DNA from: Haplomitrium mnioides
Taxonomy: Eukaryota > Marchantiophyta > Haplomitriopsida > Calobryales
Direction of reading: 5' to 3'
Assembly: GCA_049999725.1 (NCBI GenBank)
Contig: JBNGIS010018588.1
Location: 1 to 27,222 of the forward strand
Length of the DNA: 27,222 bases
Shown here: piece after piece, positions 1 to 10,056 of the stretch
Layout of the letters: the number at the start of each line of letters is the position of its first letter
Position numbering within the stretch: the first letter of the stretch is position 1
The notes under the pieces: model-generated
Seen by the model: only the letters and a program-made list of their open reading frames with translations
The model's database searches: none
What the model was told of the DNA's origin: nothing
Translations under genes and position numbers: made by a program

Positions 1-299
1 TGGCAATTATATTTGATTGCATCATCACAAAGCACCAAAGAGATAAAAACAGTTTGGTAAAATATATCTTGATGTTTCAAATTTCAAAACATAACCTTAG
101 GCGCTAAAAATATTTAAATCAACTTCAACAAATGTTTGGATTAGTAGAGTTGAATTTTTTTTATATAAAAAAAACTTTAGTTAATTTAAATATAGGAGAA
201 TCTGAATAACATTCATAATAAGTACTTATCTTTGACTTGAAATAGCAAAAGTTTTGAGAGGAGAAAACAAGAATTGCACACTTTGGGTCACAAACAAGA

Positions 300-530
300 A
301 CTTCAATTTCAATACTAACTTGAATTCTATGCATGCATGGAATTCAAAAAAACAATAACTGATCTTATATGCGCATAGGATTAGTGGAAACAATAATTGA
401 TTCTATGCATGCATATGATCAAAAGCAACAACATCAATATTTGGGCTTGTTTTGACTATTGTTGCAAGTGGATTTGAAAGAAACAAAAACGAAACCTATA
501 TGCGCATAAGATTTGCAAACAACATAAACA
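300..530. repeat. Palindrome array in copy L transposase gene, GCGC/GCATGC core
   Basis: Four or more imperfect palindromes lie here. Examples are gaattctatgcatgcatgg then aattc near 321-345, a ttatatgcgcatagga block near 364-381, a gattctatgcatgcatatga block near 400-419, and cctatatgcgcataagat near 495-512. Each has a central TGCGCA or TGCATGCA flanked by mirrored arms. R1 has the equivalent array at 24490-24640. The positions suggest an intron. No coding function is visible. Confidence 0.7.
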
Positions 531-2214
531 ATTCTTGATATAGGAGCTTTGAATTGAAAGCAACAGTAGGAAAACTCGATGTACATCTAAGGTCACAACC
601 AACAAAGCGAACAATTTCCTTGTTGTATTTCACTCTTGACATGTTTTGGACCCAAAGTAAAAGCAATAGATGCCATGTGAGCATAGAATCTGTCCTCACA
701 ATTCTAGTTGTTAAGGTTTATATCACTCCAACCTTATTTGTGAAACAACTTAACATAGCCAATATCTTGTTGGACTAAGTTAAGAAATCATAACATCTTT
801 GGAACAAAGCTTTGTTTCTCGTAAAAAGAGCATCAAAATAACTGTATCTCTCAAAAGAGAAGAAATTTGTTACCATTGTCGGCCTCCAAGACGGATTTTT
901 CTTGCAATGATTTTATTTCTTCACATGTTTTACAAACAACAAATCTATCGCATTTTGGAGTTTTAACAAATAGAAAATGAGTTTTCCAATGTTTTGTAAA
1001 ACGCATAAAACTAAGAATGCAACCATGATCTTTCTCTTTCAAATAAATTGTGTAGTAGTTATAGACTTCCCATTTTGTACAATTATCGGGAAATTTATAA
1101 ACTTCATGAGTGGGCCTTCTCTCACAATGTAACTGAAAAAAAATGTTCATCCATTCACCTACAAATACTCCCTTAGCAAAGAGTTCTCTATTTCCAAAAA
1201 TGCCTCTAGGATCTACGTTTTTGAGATTTTAAATCCTTTGGATTCTATCATTCCCAACTGATAATATTAATTTGAAGGCTCTTCTACAAACAACCGTACC
1301 ACCGGGCATAGAGAATTGATTGTCAACATGAGAGTCTTTTCTTGGTGTTCCCCATTGCAATGTGATATCTCGATTCTTCATGCTTTATAAAAAATACGTT
1401 TCGCTCCCACTTTTTAAGAAATGCGTCTTGCATAACAACAAACAATTATTTCGACAACATAAAATTCTCTTCAATTTCAAAATTGAAATCAAATCCAGCT
1501 TTTTCTTCACAAAGCTCTCGTCATAATAGACGTTTGGCAAAGAATTTTTACGAAAAGTGTTTACTCGTTTGGGTTTTGGCCCAAACAAAGAATTCTTATA
1601 TCTTGTCGATCGATTTGGTCCATATATGAATCTAGTTATCAGAGATAATTGATTAACTTGGAAATCTTGAGCATCATAGATAACACTATTTGTTCTTTTG
1701 AAATTAGTTTTTGATCGATGTGGACCATCTTGAGGATTGAGAGAACTGGAACATGCCAAAACAAAATCTTCATCAATATCTTAAGCATTAGAAAATGTAT
1801 TTTGTAAAATAATCAGCCCTCAACGATAGCTCCAATAAAATGTTGATTGATTGAGACTCTTTGCTAGAATTATTTCTCAAACTATCGCTTGAAGTTTCTT
1901 CCAAATGATTTTGGCTTCCAAAAAATCTCCAAATCTTGTTCAGAGATCCAACTTGACTAGAAATCACTGGTTGTTTGAGTTGTGCTATCAGTGATAGTGA
2001 ATCATCTATAAAATTGAAACAATCATCCAATTCTATGTTTTTGTGTGTTTCAACAAACAAATTTGTATCTTGAACATTGTGGTAGTCATGTGATGAGAAT
2101 GAAGAAAGCTCCACAACCGTATGAATAATATGACTTGAATGTCTTTCTGTTGATCTGTTGGAGTAGTCAAACAAAAGATTAAACTTTGACTGCTTGACCA
2201 ACAACATGAAGATC

Positions 2215-2385
2215 CAATATATACAGAAGGTTTAGTCTTGGTTCCTATGCAAGCATTTGGTTCCCTCTTTGATCCTTTGTGCGCAAGTTGTTCACGTGAT
2301 CCTTGTTCACATTGGGTTCACTCATTGACCTTATGCACACATAGGGTTCAATCCCTAATCTTATGCGAGCATAAGGTTAACTAGC
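2215..2385. repeat. Palindrome array in copy L transposase gene, AACCC flank type
   Basis: There are about five degenerate palindromic units spaced 30-40 bases apart. The consensus half-site on one strand is GAACCCTATGCG followed by its reverse complement. Clear members are ccttatgcacacatagggtt near 2330-2351 and ccttatgcgagcataaggtt near 2360-2379. R1 carries the matching array at 17805-17960. The core is the same as in the methyltransferase-gene arrays but the outer flank differs (GGGTTC rather than GAGTCC). Confidence 0.75.
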
Positions 2386-2796
2386 TCTATTTTCCTCTAT
2401 CAATGTATCTGATTCAATAATTGCTATATTTTTTCCCACAAAAACTCACCATCACACTTGATGCTTTAGGTATTCCAACACCTACCTCTTTAGAAAAGTG
2501 GTTTGAAACTATTTCTAGTTGTCGGCCAAAACAAACACTTTTCTGCGAACATGAACCTTGAAATTCTAACCTCTTCTTACCTTTGAAAACTCTAGCCATT
2601 GAAAAAAATTTAAGGAAAGTATTTTAACAAATATTCTTAATTCCTACTAGTATACTCAAAAGATGCGCAAGATTGTGAAATTTTTGTGAAGGAAATGAAA
2701 ATAAAAATTGGAAAGATAAAACTTGCAATGCTTTTTTATACTAACCTTTTTTTAACACTAGGCAAATCTACGTGTCAAGAGCTCCGTGAATCAGTT

Positions 2797-2807
2797 TTTG
2801 GCGGGAA
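2797..2807 (+). promoter_or_regulatory. E2F-like site
   Basis: TTTGGCGGGAA matches the classical E2F binding consensus (TTTSGCGC/GAA type) and lies 23 bases upstream of the plus-strand TATA box. E2F sites drive S-phase transcription in plants. Only copy L shows it, because R1 has a deletion here. A chance match cannot be excluded. Confidence 0.45.
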
Positions 2808-2829
2808 CATGCGTTTTTTGAGTTTTGGG

Positions 2830-2837
2830 TATAAAAG
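2830..2837 (+). promoter_or_regulatory. TATA box of methyltransferase gene, copy L
   Basis: TATAAAAG lies 186 bases upstream of the ATG at 3016, within an AT-rich but not homopolymeric stretch (gggtataaaagagg). Position and sequence fit a plant core promoter. The 5' leader would hold the 19-A run at 2870-2888. Confidence 0.5.
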
Positions 2838-3375
2838 AGGTGACAAGTGAAAGTTTCTTTCTATTGTTGAAAAAAAAAAAAAAAAAAATTGTTTTCTTGT
2901 CGTGGTCATTTTTGCATTTCCTTGTGATTTGGCCATTTTCTGCATTCTATTCTTTTTGAAATTTTTTTCGTATGATTTTTGCCTCTTATTTTTGTTATTT
3001 TACACTTTGGAGAGAATGGCATTACAAGCCAATGCTCCCAAACCAGCTCAACCAAAGCATTATCAATATTTGGATGTTTTGAAGTCTCTTGAGCCACAAA
3101 AGCTAGCCTACCAATGGCTAGTTTGTTGTGAAACAATAAAATACACCGATTGTCACCTTTACCTTTTCACGGAGAAGGTGAAAAAATCAGCATGGGCCTT
3201 TTGGTCCAAATTACCATGATTCAAGAAGGGAGCAGAGCCCACATGAGGCTACTTGTGTAGTGAGACATATTGATTATACTCTTCAAGGCGTCTCCAAGGA
3301 AATTGTGCTTTAATGAGATAAAGCCCACAAATATCTTCACCAAAGATTTATAGTGGGCTTATAATAACGGCAAGG

Positions 3376-3727
3376 TGAGACTAAGAAATTTTTTTTTTCA
3401 TTTTTTTAAGACTTTCTATTGCTAAGAAGTCCATATGTATTTGGAATCGGGAGTCCATACGCGTATGGACTCGTAAATCCTTGCGCGAATGGACTCGTGA
3501 GTCCATGCGCGTATGGACTCTAGAGTTCTTGCTTGCATGCACTTGGGAGTCCATGCAAGCATAGTGTCCAGAGCATTTTTGGGCCTAGACTACAAGTGGA
3601 AAAACTCAAAGTCTCTAATTGTACTTTTGACAAATTTTTGTTGTAAGTCATTTACCATTTCTTATTTTCTGTTTTCAATTTTCTCAATATTTGTTGGACT
3701 TAGTCAATGCCTACCTAGATGTAAAAA
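3376..3727 (+). other. Putative intron 1 of methyltransferase gene, copy L
   Basis: The donor-like site is GTGAGACT at 3376 (R1 has GTAAGACT at the same place), with a T-rich stretch and an acceptor-like AG near 3727 (R1: caaaacag). Copies stay alignable on both sides, while the inside is non-coding and carries a palindrome array. Boundaries are from copy comparison only and could be off by tens of bases. Confidence 0.45.
3426..3575. repeat. GAGTCC-type palindrome array, intron 1, copy L
   Basis: About five units. The best read gagtccatacgcgtatggac and gagtccatgcgcgtatggac, each close to a perfect palindrome of half-site GAGTCCATGCG plus its reverse complement. Spacing is about 24-30 bases. 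The R1 intron 1 has the homologous array at 16612-16855. Confidence 0.85.
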
Positions 3728-4229
3728 AGGTAGAATAAGAGTTCATCAAACTTTCTTTGAGTTTGAAAATTTTGAAAGTGAAGCAAGGCCTTCATGTGCA
3801 TTAACTTGTGTCGCATCCAAGCACGACAATGATGACTTTGGCAACAACAGGTGGACCTTTTGCTACCAAGAATAGAAAGGAGGTGGAGCCACCCAAAGCT
3901 CCAAAAAAGAAGAAGCATACCTTACCAAAGAAGAAGCCTGTGCCTCCACCTCTTGTTGAGAAGGAGTCGATCATGTCCTCATCTCCAACCTGTTCTTCTT
4001 CAGTGGCCTCTTCATCTTCCACTTCTAGCAGCTCAGAGGAGAAAGTCAAGGCGGAGCTGGTGTAGGCATTAACATCAAGATCAAAGAGATAATCACAGAA
4101 GGGGCTTTGGAGATTTTAGAAAAGAGAGCAGGTTGATTCTCAAACAGTGTCTGAGGAAGACAAAAGTAAGACTAGGGAGTCTGCAATCCATCGGTGTAGA
4201 GTCCAAGAGGAATCCATCACTATTCGGTT

Positions 4230-4720
4230 GGAAAATTTAAACCTTCTGAAACGAGGAGTAGATAGCTGAGGGCCATTCCAAATTAGGAGGTTGAATAAAG
4301 ATTTTGTGGAGCTTCTAGCGCTAAGAATGCTCACAAACAAGTATGCGCAATCTTTTCTCATTGTGGTTGTGGACCCAAAGTGCAGATTAAGGGATAAGTC
4401 AGAGTTCAACATTAAGAACCCTTACAAGTATAGATGCAAGATTGTAGGAGGCAATCATAGTGTTGCCATAAGGTAGCTTTTAATTACAAAATATGGAAAA
4501 AAAAATTCAATGTTGTCGCTCTGCAATTGTTATTTGTACTTGGAGCTCATACTAATAGAAGCCCAATTTTTGCCGATTGATGACAGCTACAAGTTGGAAA
4601 TGACTTCAATTCAAAAGGTCAAACATTGGCATCAATAATATATGGAGAGTGGGATGGTGTCATCTCATAAATTGAAAACGGAACTAGTGTCAGAGAATTT
4701 GGAGATCAAGCCAAAGTCAA
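4230..4720 (+). other. ParB/Srx-like domain remnant, copy L
   Basis: This block reads LNLLKRGVDS, then RRLNKDFVELLALRMLTNKY, a hydrophobic strand SFLIVVV, and GGNHSVAIR, corresponding to the G-x-H-R-x-A signature of ParB-type nucleotidase/DNA-binding domains. It aligns with the longer open copy in R1 (15461-15856). Stops occur after GGNHSVAIR and elsewhere. Assignment to ParB is by motif recall; only the similarity between the two copies is direct. Confidence 0.5.
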
Positions 4721-5214
4721 CTATTGAGAAGACTGTGACTTCTTAAGACAATTGGTTCTAGTTGGCATTTCAAAGTAGAGAGCTCTAGGAGCTACAATAG
4801 AGCATTTTTACATTGTGGGAAAAGAATCAAGTGAAAGGCTAGAAGCCAAAGGCCAAAGGATCTCTAAAAATGGAGGACATGAAGTGGACATCATGGAGGT
4901 CCCTTCAGCATCTTTCTGACAAAATAAAAATTTCTATTTTGAAATAGGTAGAAGCCAACGATCTTTCAATTTTAGAAATATCTCACAAACTTGAGAGAAA
5001 TAAAGTTTTGGCCGTAATGGTGAAATCATATTGCTCTAAAGTACACTGCAGCTCTTGGGACGAGGAAATGATAGAGTACCCCATCCACACAAAGAAATCA
5101 AAGATGTCCTCTTTCTACTCAAGCTTGGAGAAGGTGTTGGTATGTTTTTTTTCCATACTCCAATTGTGTTATAAAAGATTTTTTGAATTTTTTTGAAATT
5201 TGATCTAGCCTCGA

Positions 5215-5385
5215 CATGTCTTAACTTGAGACTCCACATGCAAGGACTCTCAAGTCAATGCACATATGGACTCTCAACTCCATGTGCAGATTGACTTTGG
5301 AGTCTCTGTGCATAGTGGCTGAAGAGTCCATGCAAGCATGGACTCTAAAGTCCATGCTTACAAGGACCGCTATTCCTTTTCAAAG
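5215..5385. repeat. GAGTCC-type palindrome array, intron 2, copy L
   Basis: About six degraded units such as gagtccatgcaagcatggac (near 5328) and caatgcacatatggactc (near 5255). The array lies in putative intron 2 (about 5140-5450), at the same place as arrays in R3, R2 and R1. Cores are mostly transition variants of GCGC. Confidence 0.8.
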
Positions 5386-5743
5386 TGAAGTTCCTTGTTT
5401 TTGTTTTCTCTTCTTATGTTTTTCTCCCTGTTTTCTTACATGACGATAAAACATTTAAACAACAACTTACCAAGAAATTGACGGCCGCTGCTAGAGGGCG
5501 AAAGAGATCTAGGGTCGAAAAAGCCCTTGAAGATCAAGATCACGTCCCAACCCTTGTATCATACCCTCTTGCTTTTCTACTCCACTATCAAAAAGCCAAA
5601 GAGTAGAAGGCAAGGCAGCAAAATGACGTTGTTGTCCCTCCAACCAAAAGAGGGCTTGAAGAGCAAAATGAGGACCTATTGTCCTATGTTGATGAACTAC
5701 ATGTGGTGATTATCAAGTTCATGAGGAGTCTAGCGCGCGATAG

Positions 5744-6013
5744 TTGAAGGGCTTGGTGAAACCCAGAAGTTTCAATTTAGCAATCGCTCATATTTCTTAT
5801 GGGTATAATCTAAGGGAATGCAAGCATAACGATTCCAAGCCCTTCACAAAAGATGACATTTTTGACATGGTCTCTGCTTTTATGGTTGTTACCACTTCTT
5901 ATTTTTGGTCTTTTCTTATCATTCATTCTTCTCAACAATTTGGCATCGTGGAGGATGCTCTTTTGGAGGTTTGTTGTGCGAAAGACCACAACATCTCAAA
6001 AGTTTTGTTTTGA
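5744..6013 (+). other. Methyltransferase motif IV exon, copy L
   Basis: An 89-codon open stretch (KGLVKPRSFNLAIAHISYGY and on) encodes the catalytic-motif exon: a hydrophobic strand leading to a degraded DIPYG, then a helix-rich segment ending VEDALLEVCCA. R1 has DIPYR, R2 HIPYG and R3 DIFYA, giving the consensus DIPYGYN. Asp is replaced by His and Pro by Ser here, so this copy could not be catalytic. Confidence 0.6.
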
Positions 6014-6733
6014 TTTTTTAATATTTTAGTTTAATTGTTTACTTTTCTTTTACTTTCTTTGTAATATATGATTTTTTTATCACTACATGGACAAAAAAAA
6101 CATTCATTATTGGTAGGATCCTAGAATCACTCATGCCTACAAGTACTTGGTTGTAGGCTATTGGACAAAGGAGAGCAAGCGGAGCATGAAGCTCTTCAAT
6201 TTACACTTCAACGATGCAAGCGGTTGTTCTTGATAGATAATGTGGAGTGTTTTCAGTTGCTCAATTGTTTTGGTGAAACTAAAACATCCAAGAGATGATG
6301 CTTCTGTCAATGTATACTAAAAGCCTCAAGCTTTGTACAATTTTTTTATTGACCATTTGTCAACAAAGAAAGATTCGATTTTAGATCTTTGCTCTAGGTC
6401 TGGCACAGACCTTGTTTGTACTCTAAAGTTGATGTGAAATTGCATCGCTATGGAATATAATAGATGTCAGTCTATCTATATTCTCCAAAGATTTTTGACA
6501 ATGGTTTCTTTGCTATTTGATGGTACCAAATTGCAGATTGTATATACGTACCATAAGGAGTATATCCTCTTGGTACTTCTGGTGCATATGGTGATTTTGT
6601 TGCAAAATCTAGGGTTGAAAAATCTTGACAGGATTCTCTTGCGGTTGTAGATCCCCAAGCTTCTTAGTCCATCAATTTGGATGAGACTATTCTTCTTGAA
6701 GAGAATAGAACTAAAGCTGTAGCTGCAAGCTGA

Positions 6734-7581
6734 TGTACTTTTCCTAAATAATAAAGTTTTTTAAAATACTTTGTGATTAATCAATATTCTTGTAGGATTC
6801 TAAATAATAGTTATTAAATGTTTTCTTGATGATCTATTTTCTTTCACAAAATGATTTTTGAATAAAACCTATTGGTTTTTGTAAAAATTACCAAATGAAG
6901 TCTATTCTGGTATGGCAGTTCCATTTGATTTAGATTTTCGTACGATTTTTCTTCAATTATGAGTTTTTGTTTTTTTTCTTAGTTGCTCATTCAATTTACT
7001 ACAATCTTCAATAACAATACCATTCTATGTCTAATTCATTGTTGTGATTTTATTTTGGATATTCAATTTTTTATGTTTCTATTAATTGATTGTTTGCCAG
7101 CATTGGAATGCCAGATTGATTTTTAATAAAGACATCATATTTTATGATGTGCGACCTTGAAGTCTATGCAAGTATAGTTTTTTTTTAATCTATTATAGAT
7201 GTAAATACAAGCTCAAAACAACTCTTACTAGATTAGATCATTTTTTTTTTGATTTGTTTTTTGTAAATGTTTTAGGATTTGTATCTTGAAGGTTTTTCTT
7301 AAATATTTATGAAAACATCAAAAAATGACTATATAGCTTTATCATGGTTTTTCAATATTCTCTCTTGTTTGTTTATCTTACCATAATATCATATTTTTGT
7401 TTTTGCTTTTTTTTACCAAACATTAAACGTTAAAGTTTTTTCAAAATACAATAGTTATTTGAATAAACCAATTTTCAAGATAGAAAACAAAATTTTGATG
7501 AAAATTTTGGTAACTATAAAAAAATGTTGTTTTTGAAGCAAAAATTTGAAACAAAAATTTGCAACGCGAATACAAAAGGAA
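6734..7581 (+). other. 3' region of copy L
   Basis: No gene seen. A polyadenylation-type AATAAA is at 6750-6755, 17 bases after the stop. The rest is AT-rich and alignable with 12404-13230 (R1) and 9140-10056 (R2), reverse complement. It includes two solitary degenerate palindromes (about 6897-6925 and 7156-7178) at places where the other copies also have one. Confidence 0.6.
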
Positions 7582-7617
7582 CTCAGTAGCGGTTACTGGC
7601 TCAAAATAGAGATTTTT
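7582..7617 (+). repeat. Terminal repeat, copy L methyltransferase-side end
   Basis: Reads ctcagtagcggttactggct then caaaatagagattttt. Its reverse complement aligns with the plus-strand starts at 9103, 12367 and 27119. The consensus of those starts is AACAGCCGCTACTTTGAACC, then AAGAACNGCTACTNAG. Immediately after it, the sequence is mid-exon of fragment R3. This is the common end of the transposon. Confidence 0.7.
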
Positions 7618-9102
7618 TTAGATGTTTCAATTTTGCAAAATTTTTTATAGCATTGAAAAGTGAGCCTCAAATTTGGCATTGTTGTCTTGAGACTTCATCA
7701 ATATGAATGTTGAATGTCTTTATGTTCCTCTTCTCTTCTTTCATCCAGTAACTTACGATTCAATATTTGTATATATAAATAGTTTTGAGGCCACTTGACT
7801 AATGGATATTTCTTTTGTTCTTAATTTTCAATATCATAAAAATAATAAGACATACAAATAAAGCAAAAAAGTCACATAAAAAGAAACATAAGAAATAGAT
7901 ATGAAAAAAATTTACAAAAATCACTCACCACATGCCATGATCAATAACACAAAAAATCTCCAAAAGAGCATCTTCCACAATGTCAAACTGTTGGAAGGAA
8001 TGTATGATGACAAAAGACCAATATTCCAAAGTTGTGACTATTACAAATGATAACACCATTTCAAAAAGTCATCCTTTGAAAATGGTTTGAGTCATCATAC
8101 TTATACTTCTTATAGTTATATGCATAAAAAATGTCACCAAAAGCCAACATAAAATCTTGAGGTTTGATTAACCCCTTCAATTGTCTTGTGTTGGACTCTT
8201 CGTGGATTTTATAATACACCATATTGAGTTCATTAACAAATGACTACATATCTCCCTCCTCTACATCAGTTTCTCCTTCTAAATTAAGGTTAACAACTCT
8301 ATTCTAGTGTACAATTTTCTACTCCAATGCTTTTGGCAATGCACAAAGAAAGCTAGAGGGTATGAGACTAATATTAGAGCTTGGTCTTGCTCTTTAGCTT
8401 CGCTTAGTAGCCTCAATCTTCTTTTTTCCTTTCACCGCCACCATCAACTTCTTTGCTAGTTGGAGGTTCATAGTTTTATCACTCTATATAAAATCAACAA
8501 CACGATAGTAAATAATAATAGCTTGGAAAAATGACAATCAAGCAATATTTGACAAAAGTATCAAGGAGTCAATGTGTGCATAGACTAGGAAAAGAGTTCA
8601 TACATGTATTGAGAAGGAATTCTATGCATACATGAACAATAAATTGCATGTGCGTATGGACTAGGAAGTTAAAGTGCATATAGACAAAGGAGTTTATGCA
8701 CGCATGGACTAGGCAACGCAGCAGTTCAAAGGAAGCAATCAACTAACCAAAATTTTCTTGAAGGACAACATCTTTAGCTCCTTCATGTAGATGGGATATT
8801 CCATCCAAGCTTCCTCCCAAGTTTGACAGTAGACTTGAGAACAAAAATCTTTCACCATGAACACCAAAACTTTTATGCCTCTCCAAATTCTAAGACATTT
8901 TGTTGATGGAGAGCTTTCTTGCCTCCACCCTCTTCAAAATAAAGATTTTAATTTTTTTGAGAAGACTATGAAGTTATCTCCATAGTGTTTATTTCATATC
9001 TTCATTGTAAGAAAACATCATTCTATATGACTAATCATTGAATGATGCAATGTCCAAAATGACCAAATGTGGAAGATAACTATTATGTTATTTTTGGGTT
9101 GC
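7618..9102 (-). pseudogene. ParB/methyltransferase pseudogene fragment R3
   Basis: A doubly truncated minus-strand piece of the same gene. It contains, in gene order, the end of the ParB-to-methyltransferase segment (about 9065-8760), intron 2 with its palindrome array (8555-8715), the motif IV exon (about 8460-7920; in one frame LAFGDIFYAYNYKK near 8135-8090), intron 3, and the start of the motif I exon (7830-7618). The motif I core itself is missing, because copy L abuts at 7617 exactly inside that exon. At the other side the R2 terminus starts at 9103. It has many stops and frameshifts and appears to be the most decayed copy, so probably the oldest. Homology is direct from alignment to 10500-12200 and 13680-15400. 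Confidence 0.65.
8555..8715. repeat. GAGTCC-type palindrome array, intron 2, fragment R3
   Basis: About five highly degraded units, for example gaattctatgcatacatgaa, gcatgtgcgtatggac and tttatgcacgcatggactag. Position matches the intron 2 arrays of the other copies. Confidence 0.65.
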
Positions 9103-9140
9103 AACAGACGTGACTTTGAACTAAAAACTGCTACTGATTT
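9103..9140 (+). repeat. Terminal repeat, copy R2
   Basis: aacagacgtgactttgaact then aaaaactgctactga matches the common terminus (AACAGCCGCTACTTTGAACC, then AAGAACNGCTACTNAG) with scattered substitutions. To its left is R3 gene sequence, to its right the R2 3' region. Confidence 0.6.
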
Positions 9141-10056
9141 TTTATTGTATCACACATTGATTTATTTATTTATTTTTAATTTCCACTTTAAAATTTACTT
9201 TTTTTTGATAGTTGCAAAATACAAAAAAAAATATCCTCAATCTAAAATTTGGTTTATTCAAGTACCCATTGTATTTTGGAAAAAAATAATGCTTAATATT
9301 TGGTAAAAAAATAAAAATGAAACTATTCTATTATAGCAAGAAAAGCACGCAAGAGAGAACATTGAAAAAATATGGTAAAGTTAAATAGTCATATTTAAAT
9401 GTTATTTCATAATTTTTAGGAAAATTTTAGGATACAGAATCCTAAAACATTTACGAAGAACAAATCCAAAAAAAAGATGATGTTGCAACAAGCACTAACA
9501 CATAAATCTCTAATCTGGTAAGAGATGCTTTGAACTTCTATTTACTTACAAAACAAATGAAAACAAAAAAAAGAAGAGATGTGCTTGCATAGACTTCAAG
9601 CTCACATATCATAAAAAGATGATGTCTTTCATCAAAATCAATCAATCAATAGTAACTCCAAAAATTGAATATCCAAAATAAAGTCACAAAAACGACTCAT
9701 ATATAGAATGACATCCTAATTGAAGATTGTAATAAATGTAATACGAAGCTAACAAAAAAAAAAAAACCAAAAACTCACGATTGAAGAAAGCTTTAGCAAA
9801 AATATAAAGCAATTGAAGGGGAACTTCCATGCTAGCATAGACTTTGTTGCTTGCTTTAACAAAAACCAACAAGTTTTATTCAAAAATCATTTTTCAAACG
9901 AAAAGATATTGTTAAGAAAGTATTTAATAACTTTTATTTTGAATGTTACAAGAATCAAAGATATTTACCAAAATAAAAAAGATCAAATGCAAAATATTTT
10001 AAATAAATACTATATTATTTACAAAATGTACATCACTCTATAGCTTAAGCTTCAGT
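9141..10056 (-). other. 3' region of copy R2
   Basis: No gene seen. AT-rich sequence aligns with 12404-13230 and the reverse complement of 6734-7581. It has solitary palindromes near 9575-9600 (gtgcttgcatagac) and 9826-9850 (ttccatgctagcatagac), both at positions conserved in the other copies. Confidence 0.55.

Larger units (their letters stand above)
1..2599 (-). pseudogene. DUF7869-type transposase-like pseudogene, copy L (5' part)
   Basis: The product would be a transposase of the RNase H-fold type that mobilises the element; the family name is from recall. The start is the ATG at 2597-2599, in the context MARVFKGKKRLEFQ, with a TATA-like box about 135 bases upstream. Readable blocks in order are 2599-2414 (basic N-terminus), 2207-1788 (acidic, Ser/Asn-rich), 1759-1385 (basic), and 1150-851. 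The last contains KFPDNCTKWEVYNYY, then TPKCDRFVVCKTCEE, a Cys-bearing zinc-finger-like block typical of this family ahead of the catalytic core. A degenerate block follows at 850-500. The DDE-type core is outside the window, but R1 has it at 25225-25480. Stops and frameshifts separate the blocks, so this copy is dead. Palindrome arrays sit at 2215-2385 and 300-530, probably in introns. The gene is divergent from the methyltransferase gene. Confidence 0.65.
2600..3015. promoter_or_regulatory. Shared divergent promoter region, copy L
   Basis: This 416-base gap lies between the divergent starts of the transposase gene (ATG at 2599, minus) and the methyltransferase gene (ATG at 3016, plus). It has a TATA-like box for each direction: tataaaaaag on the minus strand at 2731-2740 and tataaaag on the plus strand at 2830-2837. 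It also has an E2F-like motif at 2797-2807 and a 19-base A tract at 2870-2888. R1 keeps the transposase-side TATA (17395-17404) but has lost most of the methyltransferase-side segment. Promoter function is inferred. Confidence 0.6.
3016..6733 (+). pseudogene. ParB-like domain / beta-class DNA methyltransferase pseudogene, copy L
   Basis: The predicted ancestral product is a nuclear DNA methyltransferase (N4-cytosine or N6-adenine type) with an N-terminal ParB/Srx-like domain. The start is the ATG at 3016 (MALQANAPKPAQPKHY), conserved in R1. Exon 1 runs to about 3375, intron 1 to about 3727. Then come a Lys-rich linker (PKKKKHTLPKKK) and a Ser run at 3808-4065. The ParB-like block is at 4230-4700 (GGNHSVAIR near 4450). 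Intron 2 is about 5140-5450. Motif IV is near 5786-5806, degraded to IAHISYGYN. Intron 3 follows, then motif I at 6378-6410 (ILDLCSRSGTD). It ends at TGA 6731-6733, with AATAAA at 6750. In-frame stops occur throughout and a frameshift lies near 5745. The order IV before I is that of beta-class enzymes. Target specificity cannot be read. Confidence 0.7.
1..7617 (+). mobile_element. Two-gene DNA transposon, copy L (left end outside window)
   Basis: This copy has a leftward transposase-like pseudogene, a shared promoter, a rightward ParB-like/methyltransferase pseudogene, a 3' region and a terminal repeat ending at about 7617. Its full length matches the reverse complement of copy R1: 1-60 pairs with about 24930-24975, the 2414-2599 coding segment with 17582-17750, 3016-3200 with 17261-17080, and the terminus with 12367. 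Past 7617 the sequence changes abruptly to the middle of a methyltransferase exon of fragment R3. The left terminus lies outside the window, by comparison with R1 about 2 kb further. The orientation sign follows the methyltransferase gene. That these are copies of one element is direct from the alignment; calling it a DNA transposon rests on the transposase motifs and shared termini. Confidence 0.8.

Noticed and set aside
554-778. Open frames at 554-778 (plus) and 24208-24486 (minus) that match each other
   Set aside because: They are antisense shadows of the transposase gene in L and R1; similarity arises because the copies are homologous on both strands.
2870-2888. A-tract as the tail of a retroposed cDNA or SINE
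   Set aside because: It lies in the 5' leader of the methyltransferase gene in L between TATA box and ATG; no body of a retroposon precedes it.
3801-4049. 82-codon minus-strand open frame with F-rich and E-rich blocks
   Set aside because: Antisense of the Lys/Ser-rich linker in L; the low-complexity sense strand makes the reverse frame open.
4231-6733. A bacterial or phage origin for the window, because of the ParB-methyltransferase fusion
   Set aside because: Introns, TATA boxes, a plant-type gypsy chromovirus with an initiator-Met primer site and CCCTAAA repeats all point to a plant nuclear genome.
9067-9306. 79-codon plus-strand open frame
   Set aside because: Spans the R2 terminus and its 3' region; no similarity to other copies' coding parts and strongly biased AT-rich composition.
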